Shown in pieces: positions 38,582 through 48,274 of a DNA stretch of 64,000 bases. Under the pieces are notes generated by a model. It did no database searches, was not told the DNA's origin, and worked only from the letters and a program-made list of their open reading frames with translations. The first letter of the stretch is position 1, and each line of letters begins with the position of its first letter. The stretch spans positions 151,161 through 215,160 of the forward strand of contig JACPEH010000024.1 of assembly GCA_016183655.1 (NCBI GenBank), in the 5' to 3' direction. The translations under genes and the position numbers were made by a program. This DNA is from Rhodocyclales bacterium (GTDB lineage Bacteria > Pseudomonadota > Gammaproteobacteria > Burkholderiales > Rhodocyclaceae).

Positions 38582-39244
38582 TCAGGGCTTGCTGAAGGTG
38601 TCGACGCCGTTCGCCGTGCCGAGCAGCAGCACGTCGGCGCCGCGCAGCGCGAACAGGCCGTTGGTGACGACGCCGACGATCTGGTTGATCTCGGCTTCGA
38701 GCAGTTGCGGCTCGGTGATCGCCAGCCCGTGTACGTCGAGGATGACGTTGCCGTTGTCGGTGACGAAGCCCTCGCGCAGCTTCGGTTGCCCGCCCAGTTT
38801 CAGCAGCTGGCGGGCGACGTGGGCGCGCGCCATCGGGATCACCTCGACCGGCAGCGGGAAGCGGCCCATTACCTCGACCTTCTTCGAGGCGTCGGCGATG
38901 CAGACGAACTTGTCGGCCACCGCCGCGACGATCTTTTCCCGCGTCAGCGCGCCGCCGCCCCCCTTGATCATGTGCAGGCGAGCATTCACTTCGTCGGCGC
39001 CATCGACGTAAACAGGCATTGAATCAACCTCGTTGAGATCGAGGACGCGGATGCCATGGCCTTCCAGACGCTTTTTCGTTGCTTCCGAGCTGGCGACGGC
39101 GGCCGGGATGCGGTCCTTCATCTCCGCCAGCGCGTCGATGAAGTAGTTGGCGGTCGAGCCGGTGCCGACACCGACGATGGCGTCGGGCACGACGTGGGCG
39201 AGGGCGGCGCGGGCGACGGCCTGTTTCAGTTCATCCTGGGTCAT
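38582..39244 (-). CDS. rpiA: Ribose-5-phosphate isomerase A
   Basis: 220 residues. [14 protein letters not shown] (phosphate-binding), [30 protein letters not shown] (catalytic aspartates and glutamate) are intact. It interconverts ribose-5- and ribulose-5-phosphate, feeding prk. The ATG at 39244 begins [12 protein letters not shown]; a longer frame to 39373 would run into the pstS promoter and has no support. Divergent from pstS. Confidence 0.95.
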   Translation of the reverse strand: MTQDELKQAVARAALAHVVPDAIVGVGTGSTANYFIDALAEMKDRIPAAVASSEATKKRLEGHGIRVLDLNEVDSMPVYVDGADEVNARLHMIKGGGGALTREKIVAAVADKFVCIADASKKVEVMGRFPLPVEVIPMARAHVARQLLKLGGQPKLREGFVTDNGNVILDVHGLAITEPQLLEAEINQIVGVVTNGLFALRGADVLLLGTANGVDTFSKP

Positions 39245-39306
39245 GGCGGGGGTCCGGGGAAGGGTGGCGAAGGCCGCCATTTTACCGCTCGGCGGATTGT
39301 TACAGC

Positions 39307-39340
39307 GTGTCATCGCTTTGTAACATTGCTCGGCGACACT
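39307..39340 (+). promoter_or_regulatory. PhoB box and -10 of pstS
   Basis: GTGTCAT (39307-39313), 4 bases, TTGTAAC (39318-39324): two heptamers 11 bases apart, close to the Pho-box consensus CTGTCAT-N4-CTGTAAC. A GTTAC-like partial unit lies just upstream. After the second heptamer come exactly 10 bases, then GACACT (39335-39340) as a weak -10. The same spacing occurs upstream of four other genes in the window. Confidence 0.75.
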
Positions 39341-39394
39341 CCGTAGCGTTGTTCTTCCCACCGGTTCTTCCACCGACTCACAGGAGTGAAATCA

Positions 39395-40396
<1,002 letters not shown>

Positions 40397-40434
40397 CGCT
40401 GTCGCCGGCAAACACTTCGCCGGCAGAACGAACG

Positions 40435-40454
40435 CCGGCCCCGGCAGGGGCCGG
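40435..40454 (+). terminator. Stem-loop between pstS and pstC (attenuator or stabiliser)
   Basis: Perfect 8-bp stem CCGGCCCC / GGGGCCGG with a GGCA loop, no following T-run. Hairpins here commonly protect the pstS message or partly stop transcription so that the binding protein is made in excess of the permease. Confidence 0.6.
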
Positions 40455-40477
40455 TGTACCATCGAGGGTCATCCAGA

Positions 40478-41428
40478 GTGAACGCTTACGCCATGTCCGC
40501 CAGCCCCGTACCCGATACGCACGTCGTCAGCGACCGCCTGTCGAAGAACGCCATGCGCCATGCCAGCGAGCGCGTCATCGAGGCGCTGCTGTTCGCTGCC
40601 GCGGCCGTCTCCGTGCTGACCACGGTCGGCATCGTCTATGTCCTCGTCTCGGAGTCGATCCAGTTCTTCGCGAGCGTCAGCATCGTCGACTTCCTCACCG
40701 ACACGCAGTGGACGCCGCTGTTCGACGACGCCCACTTCGGCATCATGGTCCTTGTCTCGGGAACGGTCGTCTCGTCGGCGGTGGCGCTGGCGGTGGCGAT
40801 CCCGATGGGCACGGTGATCGCGATCTACCTTTCCGAATTCGCCAACCCCAAGGTGCGCGAGCTGGCCAAGCCGATCCTCGAACTGCTCGGCGGCATCCCG
40901 ACCATCGTCTTCGGCTACTTCGCGCTGCTCATCGTCACCCCGCTCCTGCAGAAGATCTTCCCCGAGCTGCCGGGCTTCTCGCTGCTCTCCGCCGGCCTGG
41001 TGATGGGCATCATGATCGTCCCTTACGTCGCCTCGCTGTCCGAGGACGCCATGCGCGCGGTGCCGATGAGCCTGCGCGAGGGCTCCTACGCGATGGGCTC
41101 GACGCGGCTGCACACCGCACTGCACGTGGTCGTGCCGGCCGCCTTCTCCGGGCTGGCCGCCTCCTACATCCTCGGCATCTCGCGCGCCGTCGGCGAGACG
41201 ATGATCCTCGCCGTCGCCGCCGGCATGCAGCCGAACCTGACCTGGAACCCGATGGAGCCGGCGGCGACGATCACCTCGTACATCGTCCAGGTGGCGCTCG
41301 GCGACCTGCCGCATGGCTCGATCGGCTACCAGACGATCTTCGCCGCCGGCCTGACCCTGCTGCTGATCACGCTCATCTTCAACATCCTCGGCCAGTGGCT
41401 GCGCCGCAAATTCCGGGAGAACTACTGA
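40478..41428 (+). CDS. pstC: Phosphate ABC transporter permease PstC
   Basis: 316 residues with six membrane helices and the permease EAA-like segment [25 protein letters not shown]; the [14 protein letters not shown] stretch is typical. It forms the channel with PstA. Start choice is uncertain: the GTG at 40478 has GAGGG 9 bases before it; the ATG at 40493 (MSASPVPD) is an alternative. Stop overlaps pstA start by one base. Confidence 0.92.
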   Translation: MNAYAMSASPVPDTHVVSDRLSKNAMRHASERVIEALLFAAAAVSVLTTVGIVYVLVSESIQFFASVSIVDFLTDTQWTPLFDDAHFGIMVLVSGTVVSSAVALAVAIPMGTVIAIYLSEFANPKVRELAKPILELLGGIPTIVFGYFALLIVTPLLQKIFPELPGFSLLSAGLVMGIMIVPYVASLSEDAMRAVPMSLREGSYAMGSTRLHTALHVVVPAAFSGLAASYILGISRAVGETMILAVAAGMQPNLTWNPMEPAATITSYIVQVALGDLPHGSIGYQTIFAAGLTLLLITLIFNILGQWLRRKFRENY

Positions 41429-42381
41429 TGTCCTCCGATCAATCGACAAACCCGACCTTCAACCAGGAAAAGATCCGCGCGCTGATCGCCCGCGGCAAGC
41501 TGAAGGACACGCTGTTCGCGGCGCTCGGCATCATCTGCCTGGGCATCGGCCTGGTCGTCATCTTCGCGCTGGTCGCCGACATGGCGATCAAGGGCTTCGA
41601 CCGGCTGAACCTCGACTTCTTCACCAACTTCGCCTCGCGCCGCGCGACGCAGGCCGGCATCCTCTCCGCCTGGGTCGGCTCGCTGCTGGTGATGCTGGTC
41701 ACCGCGCTGACCGCGGTGCCGCTCGGCGTCGCCGCCGGCCTCTACCTGGAGGAATACGCCAAGCGCAACTGGATCACCGAGATCATCGAGATCAACATCA
41801 CCAACCTCGCCGCGGTGCCGTCGATCGTCTACGGCCTGCTGGCGCTCGGCATCTTCGTCTACACCTTCGGCTTCGGGCAGAGCATCCTCTCCGCCGGCTT
41901 GACGCTGGCGCTCTTGATCCTGCCGATCGTCATCGTCGCCACGCGCGAGGCGATCCGCGCCATCCCGGCGATGATCCGCGAAGGCTCGATGGCCGTCGGC
42001 GCGACGCGCTGGCAGACCTGCCGCTACCACATCGTCCCCTACGCCATGCCCGGCATCCTCACCGGCGTCATCATCGGCCTGGCGCGCGCCATCGGCGAGA
42101 CGGCACCGATCATCACCATCGGTGCGCTGACCTTCATCGCCTTCCTGCCGCCGGTGCCCTTCACCGAAATCGGCGAGGGCGCCCGCGCCGGCCTCTTCGA
42201 CTGGGTGATGTCGCCGTTCACGGTGATGCCGATCCAGATCTTCAACTGGACCTCGCGCCCCGACCCCGCCTTCGAGGTGAATGCCGCCGCCGCCGGCTTC
42301 GTGCTGATGGCCATGGTGCTGACGATGAACGCCGTCGCCATCTGGCTGCGCTACAAGCTGCGCAAGAACATCAAGTGGTAG
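41428..42381 (+). CDS. pstA: Phosphate ABC transporter permease PstA
   Basis: 317 residues with six membrane helices. [18 protein letters not shown] and the coupling-helix segment [25 protein letters not shown] are characteristic, followed by [16 protein letters not shown]. It pairs with PstC. Start ATG overlaps the pstC stop (TGATG). Confidence 0.95.
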   Translation: MSSDQSTNPTFNQEKIRALIARGKLKDTLFAALGIICLGIGLVVIFALVADMAIKGFDRLNLDFFTNFASRRATQAGILSAWVGSLLVMLVTALTAVPLGVAAGLYLEEYAKRNWITEIIEINITNLAAVPSIVYGLLALGIFVYTFGFGQSILSAGLTLALLILPIVIVATREAIRAIPAMIREGSMAVGATRWQTCRYHIVPYAMPGILTGVIIGLARAIGETAPIITIGALTFIAFLPPVPFTEIGEGARAGLFDWVMSPFTVMPIQIFNWTSRPDPAFEVNAAAAGFVLMAMVLTMNAVAIWLRYKLRKNIKW

Positions 42382-42413
42382 TTTCAACCGCAATGAACAG
42401 AATGGAGCATTCC

Positions 42414-43193
42414 ATGCCAACCAACGTCATGCCGCCGCTGAAGGCGGAGGCCCGCGACCTCAGCTTCCACTATGGCGAAGTCCGGGCGCTGAAGAACATC
42501 AACATGCCGATCTACGACAAGAAGGTGACCGCGCTGATCGGGCCCTCCGGCTGCGGCAAGTCGACCTACCTGCGCAGCTTCAATCGCATGCACGACCTCT
42601 ATCCCGGCAACCGCTACGAGGGCGAGATCCGCTTCTATCCGGACAACACCAACCTGCTGTCGCCGGACGTCGACCCGATCGAGGTGCGCATGCGCGTCGG
42701 CATGGTCTTCCAGAAGCCGAACCCGTTCCCCAAGTCGATCTACGAGAACGTCGCCTACGGCCTGCGCGTGCGCGGCGAGAAGAACCGCCGCGACCTCGAC
42801 GGGAAGGTCGAGCAGGCGCTCCGGGGCGCCGCCATCTGGGACGAGGTCAAGGACCGCCTGCAGGACCTGGCGACCAACCTCTCCGGCGGCCAGCAGCAGC
42901 GCCTGTGCATCGCCCGCGCCCTGGCCACCGACCCCGAGCTGCTGCTCTTTGACGAGCCGACCTCGGCGCTCGATCCGATCGCCACCGGCGCCATCGAGGA
43001 GCTGGTGCACGAGCTGAAGCAGCGCGTGACGATCCTCATCGTCACCCACAACATGCAGCAGGCGGCGCGCGTCTCGGACTACACCGCCTACATGTACCTC
43101 GGCGAGATGATCGAGTTCGGCAAGACCGACGACATCTTCATCAAGCCGCAGGACAAGCGCACCGAAGACTACATCACCGGCCGCATGGGCTAG
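42414..43193 (+). CDS. pstB: Phosphate ABC transporter ATPase PstB
   Basis: 259 residues. Walker [10 protein letters not shown], signature [15 protein letters not shown], Walker [16 protein letters not shown], and the switch histidine in VTHNMQQA. Drives phosphate import and, with PhoU, signals phosphate status to PhoR. The ATG at 42414 has GGAG 6 bases upstream; two ATGs upstream (42393, 42402) lack one. Confidence 0.96.
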   Translation: MPTNVMPPLKAEARDLSFHYGEVRALKNINMPIYDKKVTALIGPSGCGKSTYLRSFNRMHDLYPGNRYEGEIRFYPDNTNLLSPDVDPIEVRMRVGMVFQKPNPFPKSIYENVAYGLRVRGEKNRRDLDGKVEQALRGAAIWDEVKDRLQDLATNLSGGQQQRLCIARALATDPELLLFDEPTSALDPIATGAIEELVHELKQRVTILIVTHNMQQAARVSDYTAYMYLGEMIEFGKTDDIFIKPQDKRTEDYITGRMG

Positions 43194-43203
43194 GAGGAAA
43201 AAG

Positions 43204-43890
43204 ATGAGCGACAGCATTCACGTCTCCCGCCAGTTCGACGAGGACCTCAGCGGCCTGCGCACGCACGTGCTGGAGATGGGCGGCCTGGTCGAGGCGCAGA
43301 TCCGCGCCGCGGTCGAAGCCTACGCCACCGGCGAGACCGGCATCGTCAAGGACATCGTCGAGAACGACCACCGCGTCAACGACTTCGAGAAGATCATCGA
43401 CGACGAGACCATCCACGTTGTCGCCCGGCGCCAGCCGACCGCCTCCGACCTGCGACTGGTGATGGGCGTCACCAAGATCGTCACCGACCTCGAACGGATC
43501 GGTGACGAGGCGAAGAAGATCGCCAAGGGCGCCCGCCGCGTGCATGAGCAGGGCATGCTGCAGATCCCGCGCGCGACCGACGTGCGCCACGTCGCCGACG
43601 AGGCGGTGGTGATGCTGCGCCAGGCGCTGGACAGCTTCGCCCGCCTCGATTCGGCGCTGGCCGACGCGGTGATCCACGCCGACGCCAAGGTCGACGCCGA
43701 GTTCAAGGCCATCGTCCGCCAGCTGATCACCTACATGATGGAAGATCCGCGCACCATCTCCACGGCGATCGACATCGTCTGGATCGGCCGCTCGATCGAG
43801 CGCATCGGCGACCATGCAAAGAACATCGCCGAGCACGTGATCTACATTGCCGAAGGGCGCGACATCCGGCATTCCGGCAAGGAGGAATGA
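43204..43890 (+). CDS. phoU: Phosphate signalling protein PhoU
   Basis: 228 residues, two PhoU helical repeats: the first around MGGLVEAQIRAAVEAY and VARRQPTASDLRLVMGVTKIVTDLERIGDEAKKIAK, the second around the matching RTISTAIDIVWIGRSIERIGDHAKNIAE. It links PstB and PhoR so that PhoR is kept inactive at high phosphate. Strong ribosome site AGGAGG. Two bases separate it from phoB. Confidence 0.96.
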   Translation: MSDSIHVSRQFDEDLSGLRTHVLEMGGLVEAQIRAAVEAYATGETGIVKDIVENDHRVNDFEKIIDDETIHVVARRQPTASDLRLVMGVTKIVTDLERIGDEAKKIAKGARRVHEQGMLQIPRATDVRHVADEAVVMLRQALDSFARLDSALADAVIHADAKVDAEFKAIVRQLITYMMEDPRTISTAIDIVWIGRSIERIGDHAKNIAEHVIYIAEGRDIRHSGKEE

Positions 43891-43891
43891 C

Positions 43892-44578
43892 TTGACTCCG
43901 ACGATTCTGGTAGTCGAGGACGAACCGGCGATCCAGGAGCTGCTCGCCGTCAATCTGAAGCACAACGGCTTCCTCGTCGTCCGTGCCGGCAGCGCGGAAG
44001 AGGGCGAGTCGGCGATCCGCGCCGCGCTGCCCGACCTGCTGATCCTCGACTGGATGCTGCCCGGCCAGTCCGGCGTCGCGCTGGCCAAGCGCCTGCGCGC
44101 CGACGAGCGCACCCGCGAGCTGCCGATCATCATGCTCACCGCGCGCGTGCATGAAGAGGACAAGGTGATCGGGCTGGAAGCCGGTGCCGACGACTATGTC
44201 ACCAAGCCGTTCTCGCCGAAGGAGCTGGTCGCGCGCGTGCGCGCCGTGCTCCGCCGCCGCCAGCCGCACCTCGCCGGCGAGGTCGTCGAGATCGGCACGC
44301 TGTCGCTGAATCCGGCGACGCACCGGGTGATGGCCGGCGGCCAGCCGGTCGAGCTCGGCCCGACCGAATTCCGCCTGCTGCTCTTCTTCATGAGCCATCC
44401 CGAGCGCGTATACTCGCGGGCGCAGTTGCTCGACGAGGTCTGGGGCGACCATGTCTTCATCGAGGAACGCACGGTCGACGTGCATATCCGCCGCCTGCGC
44501 GCCGCCCTGGAGTCCACCGGCGAGCACGAGCGCATCGAGACCGTGCGCGGCGCCGGCTACCGCTTCCGCGGCGCCTGA
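43892..44578 (+). CDS. phoB: Phosphate regulon response regulator PhoB
   Basis: 228 residues. Receiver with acidic VVEDEP, phospho-acceptor in LLILDWMLPGQSG (about D53), K in YVTKPFSPKEL; OmpR-type winged helix with TEFRLLLFFMSHPERVYSRAQLLDEVWG and RTVDVHIRRLRAAL. It binds Pho boxes such as those at pstS and further downstream here. The start is a TTG at 43892, with GGAGGA 5 bases upstream; an in-frame ATG further upstream lies inside phoU. A tandem repeat follows the stop. Confidence 0.95.
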   Translation: MTPTILVVEDEPAIQELLAVNLKHNGFLVVRAGSAEEGESAIRAALPDLLILDWMLPGQSGVALAKRLRADERTRELPIIMLTARVHEEDKVIGLEAGADDYVTKPFSPKELVARVRAVLRRRQPHLAGEVVEIGTLSLNPATHRVMAGGQPVELGPTEFRLLLFFMSHPERVYSRAQLLDEVWGDHVFIEERTVDVHIRRLRAALESTGEHERIETVRGAGYRFRGA

Positions 44579-44684
44579 GTAATGCGCGCTGAGCATTGCG
44601 AAGAAGTGCCCTTGGGGTGCGCCTGAGTAATGCGCGCTGTGCATTACGAAGCGAAGGGGCCTATGGCTCAAGTGCCCTCGGGGT
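44571..44684 (+). repeat. Imperfect tandem duplication in the phoB-phoR gap
   Basis: Unit 1 (44571-44618) and unit 2 (44619-44684) share GCGCCTGAGTAATGCGCGCT followed by a GCATT arm, and both end in AGTGCCC(T/C)(T/C)GGGGT; unit 2 has an insertion of about 18 bases. Each unit can fold an AATGC-7-GCATT hairpin. Unit 1 begins inside the last codons of phoB and includes its stop. Confidence 0.75.
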
Positions 44685-44769
44685 ACAACTGACCGGGCGA
44701 TCCGGGTGGCATACTGCGGCAGCCGCCGTGCAGAAAGGGAGAACACGTGAGCCGGGCCGGGAATAGCGC

Positions 44770-46059
44770 ATGTCGACCGCACTGATCCAGACGCTGGCGC
44801 TGACCCTCGGCGGTGCGCTGCCGGCGCTGGTCGTCGGCGTCCTCATCTCGCCGGCGCTGGGTTGGGCGATCTTCTCCAGCGTGCTGCTGCTGCAGTTGCT
44901 GCTCGGCCTCCGTTATTTCTCCCGCCTCGAAGCCTGGTCGCGCCATCCGTCGCCGACGCATGCGCTGGAAGGCGCCGGTGTCTGGGACGAGGTGTTCGCC
45001 CGCCTGCATCGACACGAGCGTGAGCTGCGCGGGCAGATCGCCCGCCGCGAGCTCGACTTGCGCCAGGTGGCGGCGGCCGGCCAGGCCATCGTCGACGGCA
45101 TCATCACGCTCGACGCCGACAACCGCATCGGCTGGTGCAACCGCACCGCCGAACAGCAGCTTGGCCTCGACCTGCGCTCCGACCGCGGCCAGCCGATCGC
45201 CAATCTGGTGCGCCAGCCGGCCTTCGTCGCCTACCTCGCCGCCGGCGATTTTTCGCGGCCGCTGCGGCTGATCCCGGTGCGCAACGAGGAGCGGGTGCTG
45301 TCCATCCACGTCCTGCCCTATGCCGGCGGCGACCGCCTGTTGCAGGTGCGCGACGTGACGCAGGCCGAACGTCTCGACCGCATGCGCCGCGACTTCGTCG
45401 CCAACGTCTCGCACGAACTGCGCACGCCGCTGACCGTCCTTTCCGGCTTCCTCGAAACGGTGCGCGAGCTGCCGCTGGCGCCGGAGGAGCACGACCGCTA
45501 CCTGGCGCTGATGGCCGAGCAGTCCGACCGCATGCAGCGCATCGTGCAGGACCTGCTCACCTTGTCCACGCTGGAGTCCTCGCCGCCGCCGCCGGAGAAC
45601 CAGCGCGTGGCGATGGCGGAGCTGCTGGCGAAGCTGAAGCGCGACGCCGAGGCGCTGTCTGCCGGCCGGCACGCGATCACGCTCGCGGTCGATGCCGGCG
45701 ACCTGCTCGGCGCCGAGTCGGAACTGACCAGCGCCTTCGGCAACCTGATCTCCAACGCCGTCCGCTACACGCCGGCCGGCGGCCACATCGCCATCGCCTG
45801 GCGCCCGCTCGGCAGCAGCGCCGAGTTCTCGGTCACCGACGACGGCCCCGGCATCGACCCGGCGCATATCCCGCGGCTGACCGAACGCTTCTACCGCGCC
45901 GACCTCGGCCGCTCGCGCGAGACCGGCGGCACCGGCCTCGGGCTGGCGATCGTCAAGCATGCCCTGTCCCGGCACCAGGCGCGGCTCGACATCGCCAGCA
46001 CGCCGGGTTCCGGCAGCCGCTTCAGCGCCCACTTCCCGCCCGCCCGCCTGGCACCCTGA
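44770..46059 (+). CDS. phoR: Phosphate regulon sensor histidine kinase PhoR
   Basis: 429 residues. Two N-terminal membrane helices (about 7-27, 30-46), a PAS domain (about 107-195), H-box VANVSHELRTPLTVLSGF (histidine about 215), then HATPase blocks NLISNAVRYTPAGG, DDGPGI and GGTGLGLAIVKHAL. It phosphorylates PhoB when phosphate is scarce. GGGA is 7 bases before the ATG. A better ribosome site (AGGGAG) precedes an overlapping 12-codon frame that starts at GTG 44748 and ends inside phoR, a possible coupling leader. Confidence 0.94.
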   Translation: MSTALIQTLALTLGGALPALVVGVLISPALGWAIFSSVLLLQLLLGLRYFSRLEAWSRHPSPTHALEGAGVWDEVFARLHRHERELRGQIARRELDLRQVAAAGQAIVDGIITLDADNRIGWCNRTAEQQLGLDLRSDRGQPIANLVRQPAFVAYLAAGDFSRPLRLIPVRNEERVLSIHVLPYAGGDRLLQVRDVTQAERLDRMRRDFVANVSHELRTPLTVLSGFLETVRELPLAPEEHDRYLALMAEQSDRMQRIVQDLLTLSTLESSPPPPENQRVAMAELLAKLKRDAEALSAGRHAITLAVDAGDLLGAESELTSAFGNLISNAVRYTPAGGHIAIAWRPLGSSAEFSVTDDGPGIDPAHIPRLTERFYRADLGRSRETGGTGLGLAIVKHALSRHQARLDIASTPGSGSRFSAHFPPARLAP

Positions 46060-46234
46060 CAGCGCCCGTTACCGGCGAGCTCGCCCCGGTGGCTCGTCAT
46101 CGGCGCTAAAAGGTGCGATTCTTGCAAGGAATTTTTCGTTCCGACCGGGGCAGTCTCCGCCATCGCCGCTGCGACGCGGGGATTCCGCGCTGGTCGCCTT
46201 TTCCGGAATTTCCCGAGCGAGAGAAATCACGACC

Positions 46235-47413
46235 ATGGCCAAGACCAGCGAAACCAAAATCGAGAAAACCGCCACCGGCGTCCGCCGCAGCAAACCGGCG
46301 GCAGCGAAGGCACCTGTCAGGACCGTCGCCAAGCCGGCGGCAGCGAAACCCGGGGGGAATGCGGCGCCGCCGGTCCGCCGCGCAGCGAGCGGCGACGTCG
46401 CGCCGCGAGCAACGGCGGCCGGCCTCGAAGGCTTCGCCGTCGGCGAGGCGGTCGAGGCGGCGCAGGAGGCGCGGCTGGCGGCGATGCGCGACATCGTCTC
46501 CGGCGCCCCGGCCAGCGAGGCCGCGACGCTGCTGAAGACGCTGCAACGCCAACTGCGCGCCGCCGCCGACGACGGCCAGGCGCACCCCGACGACGAGCTG
46601 ACGCCGGACTGGCGCGACGGCGGCTATCCCTACCGCAACCTGATGCAGCGCCGCACCTACGAGCGGCAGAAATACCGCCTGCAGGTCGAACTGCTGAAGC
46701 TGCAGGCCTGGGTCAAGGAAACCGGGCAGAAGCTGGTGATCCTGTTCGAGGGCCGCGACGCGGCCGGCAAGGGCGGCACCATCAAGCGCTTCATGGAGCA
46801 CCTCAATCCGCGCGGCGCGCGCGTCGTCGCGCTGGAAAAGCCGACCGAGCTGGAGCGCGGCCAGTGGTACTTCCAGCGTTACGTGAACCACCTGCCGACC
46901 AACGGCGAGATCGTCCTCTTCGACCGCTCCTGGTACAACCGCGCCGGCGTCGAACGCGTCATGGGCTTTTGCAGCGACCAGGAATACGCCGAGTTCATGC
47001 GCCAGGTGCCGGAGTTCGAGCGCATGCTGGCGCGCCAGGGGACGCACCTGATCAAGTTCTGGTTCTCGGTCAGCCGCGAGGAGCAGCGCCGCCGCTTCAA
47101 GGAGCGCCGCGTGCATCCGCTGAAGCAGTGGAAGCTGTCGCCGATCGACATGGCCTCGCTCGACAAGTGGGCGGACTACACCAAGGCCAAGGAGGCGATG
47201 TTCTTCCACACCGACACCGCCGACGCGCCGTGGACGGTGATCAAGTCCAACTGCAAGAAGCGCGCGCGCCTCAACGCGATGCGCTACATCCTGCACAAAC
47301 TGCCGTACTCGAACAAGGACGTGCAGCGCATCGGCAACCTCGACCCGCTGGTCGTCGGTCGCGCGCACGTGGTGTACGAGCGCGGCGAGCACCAGGGGGC
47401 GCCGATCCTGTGA
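46235..47413 (+). CDS. ppk2: Polyphosphate kinase 2 (PPK2) with basic N-terminal tail
   Basis: 392 residues; the catalytic core (about 130-385) is a single PPK2 domain: FEGRDAAGKGGTIKRF (Walker A, about 171-186), then IVLFDRSWYNRAGVERVMGF (about 226-245) and the lid FSVSREEQRRRFKER. PPK2 transfers phosphate between polyphosphate and nucleoside diphosphates. The first ~55 residues are a low-complexity Lys/Ala/Pro tail (with KPAAAK twice) not needed for the fold. It sits 175 bases after phoR; no clear Pho box precedes it, so read-through from the pho operon is possible. The ribosome site is weak. Confidence 0.9.
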   Translation: MAKTSETKIEKTATGVRRSKPAAAKAPVRTVAKPAAAKPGGNAAPPVRRAASGDVAPRATAAGLEGFAVGEAVEAAQEARLAAMRDIVSGAPASEAATLLKTLQRQLRAAADDGQAHPDDELTPDWRDGGYPYRNLMQRRTYERQKYRLQVELLKLQAWVKETGQKLVILFEGRDAAGKGGTIKRFMEHLNPRGARVVALEKPTELERGQWYFQRYVNHLPTNGEIVLFDRSWYNRAGVERVMGFCSDQEYAEFMRQVPEFERMLARQGTHLIKFWFSVSREEQRRRFKERRVHPLKQWKLSPIDMASLDKWADYTKAKEAMFFHTDTADAPWTVIKSNCKKRARLNAMRYILHKLPYSNKDVQRIGNLDPLVVGRAHVVYERGEHQGAPIL

Positions 47414-47433
47414 CTCCCGGCGCCGTAGCCAAA

Positions 47434-47478
47434 ACGTAACCGGAGCGTCATCGACCTGTTACGCGCATGACGGAGCAT
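47434..47478 (+). promoter_or_regulatory. PhoB box and -10 of the metallophosphoesterase-glycosyltransferase operon
   Basis: Three heptamers in 11-base register: ACGTAAC (47434), GCGTCAT (47445), CTGTTAC (47456-47462); then exactly 10 bases and GAGCAT (47473-47478). This is the best Pho box in the window. The next start codon is only 8 bases away. Confidence 0.75.
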
Positions 47479-47485
47479 CTCCGTC

Positions 47486-48274
47486 ATGCCTCAGGTCCGT
47501 TCCCTCTTCCTCTCGGACATCCACCTCGGCACCCGCGCGTGCCAGGCGGAACGTCTGCTCGAATTCCTCCGCGAATACCCCGCCGACAACGTCTTCCTGA
47601 TCGGCGACATCGTCGATTTCTGGGCGATGCGGCGCGGCATCCACTGGTCGCCGGCGCAGAACACCTTCGTCCAGAAGATCCTCCGCCGCGCCCGCCATGG
47701 CGAGCGCGTCGTGCTCATCCCCGGCAACCACGACGAGGCGCTGCGCGACTACGTTGATGCCGCCTTCGGCGACATCGAGCTGGCCGCCGAGCACGTGCAT
47801 GCCACCGCCGACGGCCGCCGCTTCCTGCTCATCCACGGCGACGAGTTCGACCAGGTGACGCGCCACCACCGCTGGGTGGCGCTCTTGGGCGACCTGGCCT
47901 ACGACTGGCTGGTGCGCTGCAACCTGATCGTCTCCTGGGCGCGGCGCAAGCTGGGCCTCGCCGGCTACTGGTCGCTCGCCGGCTACGCCAAGCGCAAGGT
48001 GAAGAAGGCGCTGCAGTTCGTCCTCGACTTCGAGGACTCGGTGATCCACGCCGCGCGCCAGCGCGGGCTCGACGGCGTGATCTGCGGCCACATCCACTGC
48101 GCCGCGCTGCGCGAGGTCGGCGGCCTGGTCTACGGCAACTGCGGCGACTGGGTCGACTCCTGCACCGCGCTGGTCGAGCACCTCGACGGCCGCCTCGAAG
48201 TCGTCCATTGGTCGCAGCCGGCCGCGGCCCTTTCCCGCAACGAACCCACGGAGGAATCGCGATGCGCGTCCTGA
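47486..48274 (+). CDS. Calcineurin-like metallophosphoesterase, PlcP-like candidate
   Basis: 262 residues. SDIHLG, GDIVDFW, GNHDE, HGDEFD and GHIH form a complete binuclear metal site. The closest recognisable families are UDP-2,3-diacylglucosamine diphosphatase-like proteins and PlcP, the Pho-controlled phospholipase C that strips head groups from phospholipids. Its overlap with a lipid-type glycosyltransferase and a strong Pho box favour PlcP over LpxH, but the two cannot be separated by eye. A 9-bp-arm palindrome overlaps the start codon and a GGAG ribosome site (47467-47487). Confidence 0.8.
   Translation: MPQVRSLFLSDIHLGTRACQAERLLEFLREYPADNVFLIGDIVDFWAMRRGIHWSPAQNTFVQKILRRARHGERVVLIPGNHDEALRDYVDAAFGDIELAAEHVHATADGRRFLLIHGDEFDQVTRHHRWVALLGDLAYDWLVRCNLIVSWARRKLGLAGYWSLAGYAKRKVKKALQFVLDFEDSVIHAARQRGLDGVICGHIHCAALREVGGLVYGNCGDWVDSCTALVEHLDGRLEVVHWSQPAAALSRNEPTEESRCAS

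Noticed and set aside
46060..46234. Pho box before ppk2
   Set aside because: CGTTAC and CGTCAT are present but not in 11-base register and lack a -10 at 10 bases; a GGCGAGCTCGCC palindrome is there without a T-run.
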